Below, one piece after another: positions 29,001 through 38,590 of a stretch of DNA of 64,000 nucleotides. Positions within the stretch are counted from its first letter, which is position 1; every line of letters starts with the position of its first letter. The position numbers and the translations under genes were made by a program. The DNA comes from Carboxylicivirga marina (lineage in GTDB: Bacteria > Bacteroidota > Bacteroidia > Bacteroidales > Marinilabiliaceae): assembly GCF_016612505.1 (NCBI RefSeq), contig NZ_JAENRR010000008.1, positions 62,001 to 126,000 of the forward strand, given 5' to 3'. The notes beneath the pieces are model-generated. The model was not told the DNA's origin, ran no database searches, and was given only the letters and a program-made list of their open reading frames with translations.

Positions 29001-29366
29001 TTCAGGCGACTTGGTTAAAACAATTTGGGTATCAATAACGCGGTAACTAATAGAAGTAGAAGCAAATAATTGATCAAGTACCTCAAGTAATTCTTCCCCT
29101 TCAACATCTAATGATAAAACATCTAAATTATCAATAACCTGTTGATTATAAAGGAAAGTGTAACCAGTCTGCTTCTCAATATCTTCAATAATTTGTTCTA
29201 TTGAGACATTACTGCGTTTCATCGAAAGTGTTGCTTCCTGCGAATACGTGCTTGTAGCCCATATTTGCGTTACGCCAACGAGTAAAAGAATTGCTAACAT
29301 TCTCATACGTCTGTAAATTTTTTGCAAGGCATAGGTATCCCATACCTCAAGTGGATTTTTTTTCAT
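26040..29366 (-). CDS. susC: SusC/RagA TonB-dependent transporter with STN signalling domain
   Basis: An 1108-residue outer-membrane receptor. Order: signal region ending STYSQ (about 43), STN secretin/TonB short domain (about 45-95) that contacts FecR, carboxypeptidase-D-like domain (LSGVVTDVNGDPIPGVTI), TonB box-like segment DEVVVVGYG, plug (IQGRTAGVAVLPTSGAPGAS, NPLYIVDGM) and 22-stranded barrel ending KVMFGLNVNF. The STN domain matches the sigma/FecR pair upstream, so substrate binding outside should switch on transcription of the locus. Pairs with SusD downstream. Confidence 0.95.
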   Translation of the reverse strand: MKKNPLEVWDTYALQKIYRRMRMLAILLLVGVTQIWATSTYSQEATLSMKRSNVSIEQIIEDIEKQTGYTFLYNQQVIDNLDVLSLDVEGEELLEVLDQLFASTSISYRVIDTQIVLTKSPEAISLIQQEHTLSGVVTDVNGDPIPGVTIVEQENPSNGTITAIDGTYTITLSSPDATVNYSFVGFEPQTIQVAGKASVDITMVEEAIDMDEVVVVGYGVQRKSVVTAAISSVKAEELEKVSNGRVEHAIQGRTAGVAVLPTSGAPGASVKIRIRGTGSNGNSNPLYIVDGMKTGSIDDLDPNDIASMEILKDAASAAIYGTEGANGVVLITTKSGTKGKAKIEYNFQYGIQNLATNAEMMNASQYKQFMEEAGETITPPAGENYDTDWLDEISEAAPMQRHSLSFSGGTEKSTYLLSGSYLKQDGAIGGEHARFERYTFRINTKNEVADWLEVGNNLNFSHSSRNILPEDDEYRSIVNSALLMDPYTPVIESDMSRIDAIIADGNTPLQNANGDYYGLNRFVTGETANPVAFMENTHNKEIRDKLLASFYGTLKPLEGLNITSRLGLELTYVTRKEWSPKYYFSSERSNNLNIAQDWVDKYYKALWENFASYNKKFDNHDFTLLGGMSYEEYTHPNYYMKSEMPKEGEQYAYHDYYADRDNNMVGGNLEENTKVSYFGRLSYNYASKYMLEASLRRDGASVLPEDNRWASFAAVSAGWLISQEDFWSVEAIDYLKLRGSWGQNGSIFNVNPFADMAFWTSQNINYPNEDEVLSGGSRSPRPTNPNLGWETSEQTNFGVDMRAFNSKLNFSVDYYVKETEGLIKGNRMAGSAGFGEDVSANLGTVKNSGLEFELGWRNTTSFGLKYGVNFNISTLKNEVTEVLDDTPQPGANVRGFNMTWFEEGYPIYYFKGYKTAGIDPATGEPIVVDVNDDGEITASDQTNIGDPHPDLLYGATFNMEYKNFDFNLFMQGMSGNDVFMAWFRTDRKLSNKPSFFYTDRWTGPGDNASMPAPDNTSDYVYRSDLVVQDASYMRIKQIQLGYTLPKSLTEKIKLQRVRAFVSLDDYFTFTKYEGMDPEAGSNEDNRQGIDKGLYPTTKKVMFGLNVNF

Positions 29367-29400
29367 AAATTTGAAATGTTTAGTGAAACAAATTATTTGA

Positions 29401-29434
29401 GGAGAGTAAACGAAGGTGGTGCTTCATACTCTCC
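29401..29434. promoter_or_regulatory. Hairpin in the fecR-susC gap
   Basis: GGAGAGTA / TACTCTCC with an inner GAAG / CTTC helix, between fecR and susC on the minus strand. In the susC direction it is followed by an AT-rich leader without a strong T-run, so it may act as an attenuator or mRNA-stabilising element; on the plus strand the same hairpin is followed by six Ts. Confidence 0.5.
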
Positions 29435-29452
29435 TTTTTTATTAACTATTTA

Positions 29453-30466
29453 TCATTCTTCATTCATTTTAAGTGTTACCTGCATCTTACTATATGTGCC
29501 GTCTTCCAATGTTTTTGGTTGTTTAATCTGATATCTAATTGGAGCGGTTAATTTCATCAAACGCAATACTTCTTCAATACTTTCATCTTTAAATGTGGCT
29601 CTAAACTGATAATCTTTTGGGTAAGCTCCCTCAAGAACAACATCAACATTATACCAATCACTTAATTTATCAGCTACGTCCTGAAGGTTATCGCCTCTCA
29701 TGATTAGCATACCTTTTACCCAAGCTGTATGCTCTTCTGTTTGCACTTTTTCGAGTTGCACCACTTGAGCCTGCTTCTGATATATCAATCTTTCACCTGG
29801 TTTTAAAATAGTGGCTGTATCGTTATGCGGTATAAATTTCACTTTACCACTTTCAAGTACAACTTCGGTAATCTTTTTATCAGGTGACATCTTGGCGCTA
29901 AACCGGGTTCCCAACACCACAACTTTTGATTCATCGCCTATCACCTCAAAGGGTTTATCCTCATTGTGAACGACATCAAAATAGGCTTCGCCATTCAACT
30001 TCACATGGCGCTCGTTAAAAAGCGTGCTATATGTTAGGTGTGATCCGCCATTTAACCAGCCTTTGGTACCATCCGGTAATCTAAACTCAACCTTTGACCC
30101 ATGCATCGCCTGAATGGACGTTTGAGCCAAATTAAGGCTCTGCTGATCTTGATGCAAATTATTATAAATGAACCATATTGCCAGTGGTAAAAGCAAGACA
30201 GCCGCAATGCGAGAATAAAACCTGTAGATATTTAAAACCTTTACTGAATTTTCTGCCGGCCTTATTTTTGAATGGATACTTTCAAGTATATGGTTGAAGT
30301 CATGCTGACCTGATGCATTCGTTTGCTCCCAATCCTCTTGTGCATACTTTTTTAATCCTCCTAAACTCTCCTCGTCATTAAAACGCTCGGTTACATAACG
30401 CTCATCGTTAGCATTATACTTGCCATTCAAATAGCGTTTTAATATCTCTCTGTTCACTTTGGTCAT
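29453..30466 (-). CDS. FecR-family anti-sigma factor
   Basis: A 337-residue single-pass membrane protein: cytosolic N-terminal sigma-binding part, a helix at about 85-102 (IAAVLLLPLAIWFIYN), a FecR domain (MHGSKVEFRLPDGTKGWLNGGSHLTYS; HVKLNGEAYFDV) and a C-terminal DUF4974 domain (ATFKDESIEEVLRLMKLTAPIRYQ). It holds the ECF sigma factor until the SusC STN domain signals. It lies between sigma and susC, the standard order. Confidence 0.93.
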   Translation of the reverse strand: MTKVNREILKRYLNGKYNANDERYVTERFNDEESLGGLKKYAQEDWEQTNASGQHDFNHILESIHSKIRPAENSVKVLNIYRFYSRIAAVLLLPLAIWFIYNNLHQDQQSLNLAQTSIQAMHGSKVEFRLPDGTKGWLNGGSHLTYSTLFNERHVKLNGEAYFDVVHNEDKPFEVIGDESKVVVLGTRFSAKMSPDKKITEVVLESGKVKFIPHNDTATILKPGERLIYQKQAQVVQLEKVQTEEHTAWVKGMLIMRGDNLQDVADKLSDWYNVDVVLEGAYPKDYQFRATFKDESIEEVLRLMKLTAPIRYQIKQPKTLEDGTYSKMQVTLKMNEE

Positions 30467-30563
30467 ACTTTTATTCTTTCTGCGATTTCAACGCGAGTCT
30501 TATGTTATATTCTCAGGATTTTGAAGGTTTAAAAAGCCTCTATTAGTTATATCCTGAAAAAAG

Positions 30564-30593
30564 AAAAATCTCCCTTCGAAAAAGGAGATTTTT
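30564..30593. terminator. Terminator after the ECF sigma gene
   Basis: Stem AAAAATCTCC / GGAGATTTTT with a 10-nt loop and flanking T/A runs, in the gap between sigma and fecR. It would separate sigma from fecR-susCD transcription or limit readthrough. Confidence 0.75.
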
Positions 30594-30629
30594 TTATAAA
30601 TATTATTTTTATGACTGATTTAGTGTTAG

Positions 30630-31196
30630 TTAAATAACAAGAAAAAAGAAAAGAGCAATGGCTATTTCACTAATATCAACCCTATCTTTTAAGTAGTGAA
30701 TGACTTCTGAAATTTGATTATCGATAGTTTTAGGTGCTAAGCCAATTTTTTGTGCAATCTCTTTGGATGGCAAACCTTCAAAACGACTCATTTCAAAAAT
30801 CTTACGTTTCTTCTCGGGTAACTCATTCAATAAATCGATTACCTGGTGAAGGATAGAGCGGTAAAGAATGCTTTTCTCGGTAGAGTTATCAGCTATCTCA
30901 GGCGCCAGTACATCCACCATGCCCGAAATAACCTGCCGCTTCTCAAAATGCCTCTTAATCTGATTAAACGTAATGGTAAAAAGGTAAGATTGAAAAGATT
31001 TTTCGGCATCAAGACTTGCCCGTTTGTTCCAAATTTTAATGAAAACCTCTTGCACCATACCTTCAGCCTCCACTTCTGATTTTAAATACTTTAGGACAAA
31101 AGCGTAGAGCTTTGAACTATAATACTCAAACAAACGATCAAAGGCTTTAATATCGCCTTTAGAAAGCTTCCGAATAAGTTGCTTTTGATTTTTCAT
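30630..31196 (-). CDS. ECF sigma-70 factor (Bacteroidota PUL type)
   Basis: A 188-residue ECF sigma factor. Region 2 shows AFDRLFEYYSSKLYAFVLKYL and EGMVQEVFIKIWNKR; region 4 shows LLNELPEKKRKIFEMSRFEGL and SKEIAQKIGLAPKTIDNQI. It ends with a hydrophobic tail (IAIALFFFLVI) usual in this Bacteroidota group. Partner of the FecR and SusC encoded downstream; it should direct transcription of susCD when glycan is sensed. Confidence 0.93.
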   Translation of the reverse strand: MKNQKQLIRKLSKGDIKAFDRLFEYYSSKLYAFVLKYLKSEVEAEGMVQEVFIKIWNKRASLDAEKSFQSYLFTITFNQIKRHFEKRQVISGMVDVLAPEIADNSTEKSILYRSILHQVIDLLNELPEKKRKIFEMSRFEGLPSKEIAQKIGLAPKTIDNQISEVIHYLKDRVDISEIAIALFFFLVI

Positions 31197-31259
31197 TAAT
31201 AATGGATAAAGTTGAATAAAGGTAAAAACTTATCTTCTTAAAACGCAAATTATGTTATC

Positions 31260-31302
31260 AAAAAGAGTCAGATGCACTTAATTCTGAAACACCTGACTCT
31301 TT
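31260..31302. terminator. Terminator after the GH94 gene
   Basis: Stem AAAGAGTCAG / CTGACTCTTT with T/A runs on both sides, 6 bp past the end of the GH94 gene on the minus strand and ahead of the sigma gene. Confidence 0.8.
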
Positions 31303-31307
31303 TAATA

Positions 31308-33743
31308 TTAACCCATTGTAACAACAATTTCATATGTACCACTCTCGAAAATTGGCACAACATTTCCATCTATTTCTTTTCCATCAACTGTCAGGCTTGC
31401 GATACCCTTATTAACACCTGCCTCATTAATTACTTTGATCGTATATTCGGCTCCACGGAACTGGCGTTTAACCGTAAAACCCTTCCAGTCAGCCGGTATA
31501 CACGGCTCAATTTTTAAGCCATCATAATCGGGCTGTATACCCAAAATATATTGCGTAACAGCATAGAAATTCCATGATGCCGTACCTGTTAACCACGAGT
31601 TTTTGGCTTCCCCCGGTTTATAGGCATCTTTACCAGCAATCATCTGCGCATATACATATGGTTCTGTTTTGTGCAATTCACTGATATCCTCTAAATAAGC
31701 CGGACAGATCTTTTTGTAATACTCCCAAGCCTCTTCGCCACGACCTATTTCCGTTTCACCAATCATAATCCATGGATTATTATGACAGAAAATACCTGCA
31801 TTCTCTTTGTAACCGGCAGGGTATGTTGATATCTCACCGTACTCAATCACATACTTGGTAAATGCCGGGTTATTCAATACAATACCGTAATCACTATCGA
31901 GGCGTTCTTTTACCGAGTTAAGCGATTTTTCGCACATCCCTTCTTCTTTACCAATGCCCGCCATGGTACACCAGCCCTGAGATTCGATAAAGATCTTACC
32001 CTCTTCATTTTCATCACTTCCCACTTTGTTACCATAGAAATCGTAGGCACGAAGGAACCATTCACCGTCCCAGCCTCTGGCCTTAACTGCTGCAACCATT
32101 TTATCTACTTCGGCCTGTGCTCTATCAGCTTCTGCATCATTTCCAATGCGACGACTCAACTTCACATACTCCTGACCATACACCACGAACAAGCCGGCAA
32201 TCATTACTGACTCCGCCTTAGAGCCTTCCGTATTGTTTTCGGTTGTCTGAAATGATTCATTAGGATTGGTAGAGAAACAGTTCAGGTTCAAACAATCATT
32301 CCAATCGGCACGACCAATCAAAGGCAGGCCATTTGGCCCCAGATTATTCACCACATGATTGAAGGAAATCGTTAAGTGATCGTAAAGTGATTTAGCAAGG
32401 CTCATGTCATTATCAAACGGCACCATCTCATCCAAAATGGAGAAATCGCCCGATTCTTTAATGTAGCTCACAACTCCTAAAATCAACCACATTGGGTCAT
32501 CATTAAAGCCGCCACCAATGGCATCATTTCCTCGCTTGGTTAATGGCTGATACTGGTGATAACAACCCCCATCTGGGAACTGTGTTGATGCGATATCGAT
32601 GATTCTCTCACGGGCACGTTCTGGAACCTGATGCACAAAACCAATTAAATCCTGATTTGAATCACGGAAGCCCATTCCACGGCCAATACCTACTTCAAAG
32701 AAAGAGGCCGAACGCGACATATTAAAGGTCACCATACACTGATACTGATTCCAAATATTAACCATGCGGTTAAGCTTGTCATCATTACTATCGAGCATAA
32801 ATTTCCCAAGTAGATTATCCCAATACGAGCGTAAATCGGCCAAAGCCGCCTCTACTTTTTCAACCGTATTGAAGCGCTCCATAATTGCTTCAGCCGGCTT
32901 TTTGTTAATCACATTCTTTGACTCCCACTTTTCTTCTTCCGGATTTTCAATGTAACCTAAAGTGAAAATATAATCCTTCGATTCGCCTGGTTGTAATTCC
33001 ACCTCAATATAATGCGATGCAATTGGCGACCAACCATGCGCCTCAGAATTTGTTGGTTTTCCATCCAGAACGGCTTGCGGAGCCGAAAATTCGTTGTATA
33101 AACCAAGGAATGATTCACGATCGGTATCGTAACCATCAATTGGTGCATTTACATTGTAAAATGCATAATGATTGCGTCGTTCTTTGTATTCCGTTTTGTG
33201 ATAAATGGTTGAACCTTTTACCTCTACCTCACCCGTTGACAGGTTACGCTGTAGGTTATTTTGGTCGTCTTCAGCATTCCACAAACACCATTCCATGAAA
33301 GAGAAAAGCTTAATCTTCTTTACTTCAGAAGTAGTGTTGCTTAGCCTCACCTTATGAATTTCGGCCCATGTTTTTAAAGGAATAAAAAACAGTGTTTCAG
33401 CTTCAATACCATTTTTGGCTCCGGCAATTTGGGTGTAGCTCATACCATGACGGCATTCGTATTTATCCAGCTCAGTTTTACATGGTTTCCACCCCGGCGA
33501 CCAAATGGTATCTTCATCTTTGATATAAAAATATCGACCGCCATTATCCATCGGCACATTATTGTATCGGTAGCGATTTAAGCGACGAAACTTTGCATCC
33601 TTATAAAAAGCATATCCACCGGCAGAATTAGATACCAATCCAAAAAAGTCTTCATTTCCTAAGTAGTTAATCCAGGGCCACGGCGTTTGTGGGTTGGTGA
33701 TAACATACTCTCTTCTCTCATCATCAAAATGTCCGTATTTCAT
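31308..33743 (-). CDS. GH94 cellobiose (beta-glucan disaccharide) phosphorylase
   Basis: An 811-residue protein matching GH94 cellobiose phosphorylases in length and motifs: N-terminal [47 protein letters not shown], the acid catalyst block [11 protein letters not shown] and C-terminal [12 protein letters not shown]. It splits cellobiose or a close beta-glucoside with phosphate to glucose-1-phosphate and glucose in the cytosol, saving ATP. No signal peptide. Last gene of the operon with the sugar transporter (24 bp upstream) and Nudix regulator. Laminaribiose or cellodextrin specificity cannot be excluded. Confidence 0.93.
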   Translation of the reverse strand: MKYGHFDDERREYVITNPQTPWPWINYLGNEDFFGLVSNSAGGYAFYKDAKFRRLNRYRYNNVPMDNGGRYFYIKDEDTIWSPGWKPCKTELDKYECRHGMSYTQIAGAKNGIEAETLFFIPLKTWAEIHKVRLSNTTSEVKKIKLFSFMEWCLWNAEDDQNNLQRNLSTGEVEVKGSTIYHKTEYKERRNHYAFYNVNAPIDGYDTDRESFLGLYNEFSAPQAVLDGKPTNSEAHGWSPIASHYIEVELQPGESKDYIFTLGYIENPEEEKWESKNVINKKPAEAIMERFNTVEKVEAALADLRSYWDNLLGKFMLDSNDDKLNRMVNIWNQYQCMVTFNMSRSASFFEVGIGRGMGFRDSNQDLIGFVHQVPERARERIIDIASTQFPDGGCYHQYQPLTKRGNDAIGGGFNDDPMWLILGVVSYIKESGDFSILDEMVPFDNDMSLAKSLYDHLTISFNHVVNNLGPNGLPLIGRADWNDCLNLNCFSTNPNESFQTTENNTEGSKAESVMIAGLFVVYGQEYVKLSRRIGNDAEADRAQAEVDKMVAAVKARGWDGEWFLRAYDFYGNKVGSDENEEGKIFIESQGWCTMAGIGKEEGMCEKSLNSVKERLDSDYGIVLNNPAFTKYVIEYGEISTYPAGYKENAGIFCHNNPWIMIGETEIGRGEEAWEYYKKICPAYLEDISELHKTEPYVYAQMIAGKDAYKPGEAKNSWLTGTASWNFYAVTQYILGIQPDYDGLKIEPCIPADWKGFTVKRQFRGAEYTIKVINEAGVNKGIASLTVDGKEIDGNVVPIFESGTYEIVVTMG

Positions 33744-33767
33744 AACTCAATATTTTTACCTTAAATC

Positions 33768-35369
33768 TTATTGTAGTTCTTTAATTCGTTTATCATTTAA
33801 TTCGTTTGTTATCTCGGTCATTTTTGCTTGTGTAAGTGGATACACAAACATAACACCCGCAGCCACAACAGCAACGATTGCAGGTATCCAGCTCATCAGC
33901 ATAATAATACCCGGGACAGCACCTTGTATGGCCACTGCATCTTGACCGTTATAATTAAACACAGCTAACACAAAACCTATAATTGCACCAGCTATACCAC
34001 CACCAAATTTAGTTGCAAATGAACCTGCTGAATAAACAAGTCCCGTAGCTCGCCTGCCATTTTTCCACTCTGAGTAATCAGCTGCATCACCTAACATGGC
34101 AAAAAACAAGGTTGGGAATATGGCTGCGGCAAATTCTGATATTATACCTAATGAGAAGATAGCGATTGTATTTTGCGGCCCACATAAAACCAGTAAAGCA
34201 TTGACCGCCCCTGAGAATATAAGCGCATAAATAAACAAATTACGTTTTCCCCATATACGCGCCAACGGCGTGGTCGCCATGGCTCCCAGAATGGAGATGA
34301 CCATTAAGCCAACCAAGTATGAAGCAGCCAGTAATTCGTCATGCAAATAGTGTTTGAAATAAATAACGGTAATACCCTGCTTGGTAGCATTGTAAATATT
34401 AAATAATAAGCCAACGATTAACAGAACCAACCAAGGCTTGTTTTTAACCAAATCCTTAAGATCTTTCCACAGATTATTTTTTTGTTCTTCTGATGCTTTA
34501 ATGCGTTCTTTTGTACTCAGGAATGTAAGTATCATAAAACCGGCCAGAAAAACAGATAGGAGATAAATCGAATAACTATAACCCTTCTTTTGGTCGATAA
34601 CCGAAATTTGTTCTTCAACTAATCCTGCCTCTCCCTCAACAATAAATGAATAGCTTTGGTTGGCTTTCATAGCAAAACTCTTGCCCTTAGTTGGCTGGTC
34701 GCCTTCTATTGTCTCCTGCCAAACAAAGGTAGCAATGCCATTCTCTGTCTTTATGTTGGCATTGGGCACATCATTCGATGACGAAACGGTCACCACATAT
34801 TTATCTTCCCCTTGCTGAGATATTTTAATTTGTGGTTCAACATTCCCGAAGAACATCACTAAATACAATAAAGCTCCCTGAACAAGCATACCTCCGGCAA
34901 AAGCTCCTACCATACGATAGGAACCTAAACTTGTACGCTCTTTGTCATCGCCTGTCATTACAGCCATCAGGGCACCGTAAGGAATGTTGTTAGCCGTATA
35001 AATTAAGGTAAACAATATATACGTCACATAAGCATATATAATTTTACCTGTTGTACCCAAATTAGGAGTCGTAAACAATGCTGCCAATATAGCTGCTAAA
35101 GGAATAGCCGTCCATAATATCCAGGGGCGGAAATTGCCATACTTCGACTTAGTTCGATCGCCAATAACGCCCATCACCACATCACTGATACCATCGCTCG
35201 AACGAGCCACCAATAGTAATACACCAGCTACTGCAGGCGCAATACCAAATACATCGGTATAAAAAATTAACAAAAACGTAGCAACTCCCCGCCATGCAAT
35301 ATTTGCAGCTCCGTCGCCCAGTGCATAACCGATTTTTTCTTTAATAGATATTTTCTCTTGATTTATCAT
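33768..35369 (-). CDS. GPH-family sugar:cation symporter with periplasmic insertion
   Basis: A 533-residue glycoside-pentoside-hexuronide symporter: IGYALGDGAANIAWRGV, DRTKSKYGNFRPWILW and ATGLVYSAGSFATKFGGGIAG are family hallmarks. It is about 80 residues longer than usual because of a soluble insertion at residues about 176-264, between predicted helices on the outer side, with beta-strand-like sequence (KYVVTVSSSND, ATFVWQETI). Imports the disaccharide used by the GH94 phosphorylase (inference from operon). It starts 9 bp after the regulator gene. Confidence 0.88.
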   Translation of the reverse strand: MINQEKISIKEKIGYALGDGAANIAWRGVATFLLIFYTDVFGIAPAVAGVLLLVARSSDGISDVVMGVIGDRTKSKYGNFRPWILWTAIPLAAILAALFTTPNLGTTGKIIYAYVTYILFTLIYTANNIPYGALMAVMTGDDKERTSLGSYRMVGAFAGGMLVQGALLYLVMFFGNVEPQIKISQQGEDKYVVTVSSSNDVPNANIKTENGIATFVWQETIEGDQPTKGKSFAMKANQSYSFIVEGEAGLVEEQISVIDQKKGYSYSIYLLSVFLAGFMILTFLSTKERIKASEEQKNNLWKDLKDLVKNKPWLVLLIVGLLFNIYNATKQGITVIYFKHYLHDELLAASYLVGLMVISILGAMATTPLARIWGKRNLFIYALIFSGAVNALLVLCGPQNTIAIFSLGIISEFAAAIFPTLFFAMLGDAADYSEWKNGRRATGLVYSAGSFATKFGGGIAGAIIGFVLAVFNYNGQDAVAIQGAVPGIIMLMSWIPAIVAVVAAGVMFVYPLTQAKMTEITNELNDKRIKELQ

Positions 35370-35378
35370 GATGCTGAT

Positions 35379-36113
35379 TTATATAGTGAAATCAAATAGT
35401 TCTTTTTTCGTTTTTGAATAAACCTCGCGACTAAAAACATATAAACGTGCCGGCTTGTGAGCCACACCTGTTTGCTTTTCATCCAAAGGAATCAGGTATT
35501 TCATACGCGCCACTTTCTTTCGGAAATTGCGCTTATCAAGCTCTACGTCCCAAATGGCTTCATAAACGTTTTGTAATTGTGTTAAGGTGAATTTATCATG
35601 CAGCAACTCAAATGCGATCGGTTCATACTTAATACGCAAACGTAAAGTTCGAAGTGCCTCTGATAAAATTAGATTATGATCAAAGGCCAATTCGCCAACT
35701 TCAGAAATCGGCACCCAGCGTACGTTTCGCCCTTTCCAAATAAGCTTTACTTTATCGGTAGCTACTAATGAGTAAAAACCAATTGTTACAATACGTGCAT
35801 CCGGATTACGCTTGCTGTTTTTTAACCACAACTGATCATTGGGCTTTTTTAATCGATCAGGATGCGCAAAAGTTTTAAATTGTTCAAGAAAGACATTATC
35901 CAAACCGGTAAGGTCATTTAGAACACGATATGCAGCATCTTCAATTGTTTCATCTTCGTATACATGATTACCAGTTAAAGTACGATCATTGATTACTTGT
36001 TCACCTGATTCCTCATCAGTTAGTGTTCTATCAACAATTAACACTTCTAACTCTGCACCATTATAACCGAATAGTACACAATCAACAGAAATATATGGAG
36101 ATATTTGCCTCAT
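35379..36113 (-). CDS. Nudix-fold transcriptional regulator (NrtR/AraR-like)
   Basis: A 244-residue protein with an N-terminal Nudix domain and a C-terminal winged helix (FTLTQLQNVYEAIWDVELDKRNFRKKV), the layout of NrtR-type sugar regulators in Bacteroidota. The Nudix box is degenerate: where catalytic enzymes have RExxEE, this protein reads YRVLND after GNHVYED, so hydrolysis is unlikely and the domain should serve as ligand sensor. First gene of the regulator-transporter-GH94 operon, so it probably controls its own operon in response to the sugar or a phosphorylated product. Confidence 0.88.
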   Translation of the reverse strand: MRQISPYISVDCVLFGYNGAELEVLIVDRTLTDEESGEQVINDRTLTGNHVYEDETIEDAAYRVLNDLTGLDNVFLEQFKTFAHPDRLKKPNDQLWLKNSKRNPDARIVTIGFYSLVATDKVKLIWKGRNVRWVPISEVGELAFDHNLILSEALRTLRLRIKYEPIAFELLHDKFTLTQLQNVYEAIWDVELDKRNFRKKVARMKYLIPLDEKQTGVAHKPARLYVFSREVYSKTKKELFDFTI

Positions 36114-36150
36114 TATACTTAGTGTTTTTTTTACACTTTTACTTCTGAGA

Positions 36151-36181
36151 CAAATGTATTTGTTTTTTTATTTAAAGCAAA
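36151..36181 (-). promoter_or_regulatory. Promoter of the regulator-transporter-GH94 operon
   Basis: On the minus strand TTTG (36178-36181), a 19-bp spacer and TACATTTG (36151-36158) match the Bacteroidota consensus TTTG-N19-TAnnTTTG exactly. The start codon follows about 38 bp downstream. Confidence 0.7.
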
Positions 36182-36308
36182 AAAAATTAGAGTGCTACTT
36201 GTAGAATCCCTTGCACAACCTATTCCAATAAACCCTTGAATATTACTATTCGTAAGCGTTACGAATTCAAAAAAAACGACACCAAACTCACTTTAAAAAA
36301 TGATTATT

Positions 36309-36436
36309 ATACCAATTGCATTTCAAAGTGAGCCTTAAGTGAAATTTTGAAAATTGCAATCGTTAATGCCGATAATAAACGAAAAAGTCTTTGGGAGTGA
36401 GCGAACCAAAGGCTCATTTCGATATTAAATCGGTAT
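36309..36436. repeat. 128-bp imperfect inverted-repeat element
   Basis: Left end ATACCAATTGCATTTC...GTGAGCCTT resembles the reverse complement of the right end ATACCGATTTAATATCG...TGAGCCTTT. Inside are smaller inverted pairs (ATTGCA...TGCAAT; CTTTGG...CCAAAG). It fills much of the 535-bp gap between the regulator and the chemoreceptor gene, contains no gene and looks like a small non-autonomous element or structured RNA. Confidence 0.45.
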
Positions 36437-36639
36437 TACCATAAGAACAATGATTCCAACTTCTCGAATCAAATCAAGCGCAAAGGTAAATTAGGTAATT
36501 AATTACAGAATTATTTCGTCAAATAAATAGCATCATTGGTGGACAATTATGAACCATTCGCACACCAAAAACTATTATCTCATTGATATTCTGCACTTAT
36601 CCTATTTAACCAGTAATTTTAACACTCGCAGCATAGGAT

Positions 36640-36647
36640 TATTTTTG
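36640..36647 (+). promoter_or_regulatory. -7 box of the chemoreceptor gene
   Basis: TATTTTTG matches TAnnTTTG. It lies directly before an in-frame ATG at 36649, which would then be at about the transcription start, so translation more likely begins at the ATG at 36697. Confidence 0.5.
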
Positions 36648-36696
36648 CATGTCGTATCCATTGCTTAATTTAAACAATCACACAAATCAAAAGAGA

Positions 36697-38481
36697 ATGA
36701 ACATAAATATAATCAGGAACATATCAATCAGACTTAGACTCATAACAGGCTTTACCATTATGGTTGCATGCGTTGCAATCGTTGGCTTTATTGGTAGAAA
36801 TGGGATTAATCACACGCAAAAAATTGTTACGGTAGCCAACCACCTAAAACAAAGTCAGGAATACCTGCTAAACGCCAGAATATCGGTTCTATACTACATG
36901 AACTTTAATGATCCCACAAAGGTTGATGTGGCAACGACTCAATTAACAAATGCTTTGTATGAAATTAATACAGCCGATAGTGTTCAAACAATTAATGCCG
37001 AAAAAAATGATTCATTAAAACAAGCCATCACTAACTACCATGATGGGTTAAAAGCATATGCTTTAGCGGAAGTAAATAAACAAAAGACCAAACGCGACTG
37101 GTCAAAGGCAGGCGATAAAGTTGGTGCTCTTATAACATTTGACAAGCATCTTAATGATTACAATAAATTATCAAAAGACATTTCATATGCACATAGCCAG
37201 GTAAGAATTGCCGCGTGGGAATTTGTTGCTCAGCAAATGGATGAAAAAGGTAATGTCAATCAAAAAGCTATTAACAAAGTAAATTCGAGACTAGATAAGC
37301 TATATACTATTATCGACAAAGCAAGAAATACCTATTCGGGCGAAGTGATAAAAACACTTGATAAAATAGAAGGTGGTTATAGCGATTATCAAAATGCATT
37401 TGAAGCATTTTTGACAGATAATATAGAGCAAGGCAAACAATTGCGTTCCATGCAGAATTCGGGAGCTAAAGCGGCTGGTTTAAGCAGCTCTATGGTTAAA
37501 CTTGTAAGCACTGAAGAAAGTAGAATTATTCAATCTGCGTCATTTTGGAGTACTACGTTACTCATTTTTGCGATGGTGATTGGGGTCGTTATTACACGAA
37601 TCATTAATCAAAGTATTATTAACCCAGTTAACAGAGGTCTGCGCTTAGCCGAAGCTTTGGCCGATGGAGAATTACACCATTCGTTTGAAACAAGTGGCAA
37701 AGATGAAATCAGTCGCTTAATGAATGCCCTCAAACAAATGAATGTTAAGCTTCGTGAGGTAGTAAGTGAAATTGCTAATGGGGCTGAACAGCTGAACCAT
37801 GCCAGTGAGCAATTAAATCAAAGTTCGCAGGAACTGACTCAAGGAGCCAGCGAACAAGCAGCCTCGCTCGAAGAAGTTTCAACAACCATGGAAGAGTTGG
37901 TGGCCAATATTGAGCAAAGTAATGTGAATGCCGGCACCAGCGAAAAACATTCAAATAAAGCTTTGGAAGGGATTAAAATAACAGCCAACGAATCAGAAAA
38001 AGCCTTCGAGGCCAACAAACTGATTAGTGAAAAAATTGCCATGATTGAGGAAATTGCGATGCAAACCAACATTTTGGCACTTAATGCTTCAGTAGAAGCG
38101 GCTCGTGCCGGCGAGCATGGTCGTGGCTTTGCTGTTGTTGCCGGCGAAGTAAGAAAACTGGCCGAAAGGAGCCAGGATACTGCATCTGAAATAGTTCGTG
38201 TAGCTAAAGAAAGCAATACTCTATCAGAAAACTCAAGCGAACTACTTAGCAAAATGCTGCCAACCATTGACACCTCAAATAATCTGATGAAAGAAATATC
38301 ATCGGCCACCCGGGAACAGCGCGATGCCGTGCAGCAAATAAACGCGGCTATTCAGCAAATGAACCAAACAACACAGCTAAATGCTTCGAGTAGTGAAGAA
38401 ATTGCTGGTAATGCCGAAGAGCTCAACTCACAAGCCACGCAACTAAGGGAGTTAATCAATTACTTTAAACTTAAAAACTAA
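36697..38481 (+). CDS. Methyl-accepting chemotaxis protein
   Basis: A 594-residue chemoreceptor: first helix [21 protein letters not shown], a long all-helical periplasmic sensor of about 250 residues (helical-bundle type), second helix near residues 285-305, HAMP ([18 protein letters not shown]) and the signalling tip [24 protein letters not shown] followed by [16 protein letters not shown]. No CheR-tethering pentapeptide at the C terminus (YFKLKN). The start at 36697 is preferred over 36649 because of the promoter position and a better AAAAGAG leader. No che genes are nearby; ligand unknown. Confidence 0.92.
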   Translation: MNINIIRNISIRLRLITGFTIMVACVAIVGFIGRNGINHTQKIVTVANHLKQSQEYLLNARISVLYYMNFNDPTKVDVATTQLTNALYEINTADSVQTINAEKNDSLKQAITNYHDGLKAYALAEVNKQKTKRDWSKAGDKVGALITFDKHLNDYNKLSKDISYAHSQVRIAAWEFVAQQMDEKGNVNQKAINKVNSRLDKLYTIIDKARNTYSGEVIKTLDKIEGGYSDYQNAFEAFLTDNIEQGKQLRSMQNSGAKAAGLSSSMVKLVSTEESRIIQSASFWSTTLLIFAMVIGVVITRIINQSIINPVNRGLRLAEALADGELHHSFETSGKDEISRLMNALKQMNVKLREVVSEIANGAEQLNHASEQLNQSSQELTQGASEQAASLEEVSTTMEELVANIEQSNVNAGTSEKHSNKALEGIKITANESEKAFEANKLISEKIAMIEEIAMQTNILALNASVEAARAGEHGRGFAVVAGEVRKLAERSQDTASEIVRVAKESNTLSENSSELLSKMLPTIDTSNNLMKEISSATREQRDAVQQINAAIQQMNQTTQLNASSSEEIAGNAEELNSQATQLRELINYFKLKN

Positions 38482-38503
38482 GCACAGTATAATTTTTTAT
38501 TCA

Positions 38504-38537
38504 AAAGGCTCTAATCCTCGTGTGGATTAGAGCCTTT
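38504..38537. terminator. Bidirectional terminator
   Basis: Perfect 14-bp stem AAAGGCTCTAATCC / GGATTAGAGCCTTT with a 6-nt loop between convergent chemoreceptor and DUF2892 genes. Confidence 0.9.
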
Positions 38538-38590
38538 ATCATTCACAAACAAAAAATATAGAAACATTCACACCGTAGTGCAAACTCAAA

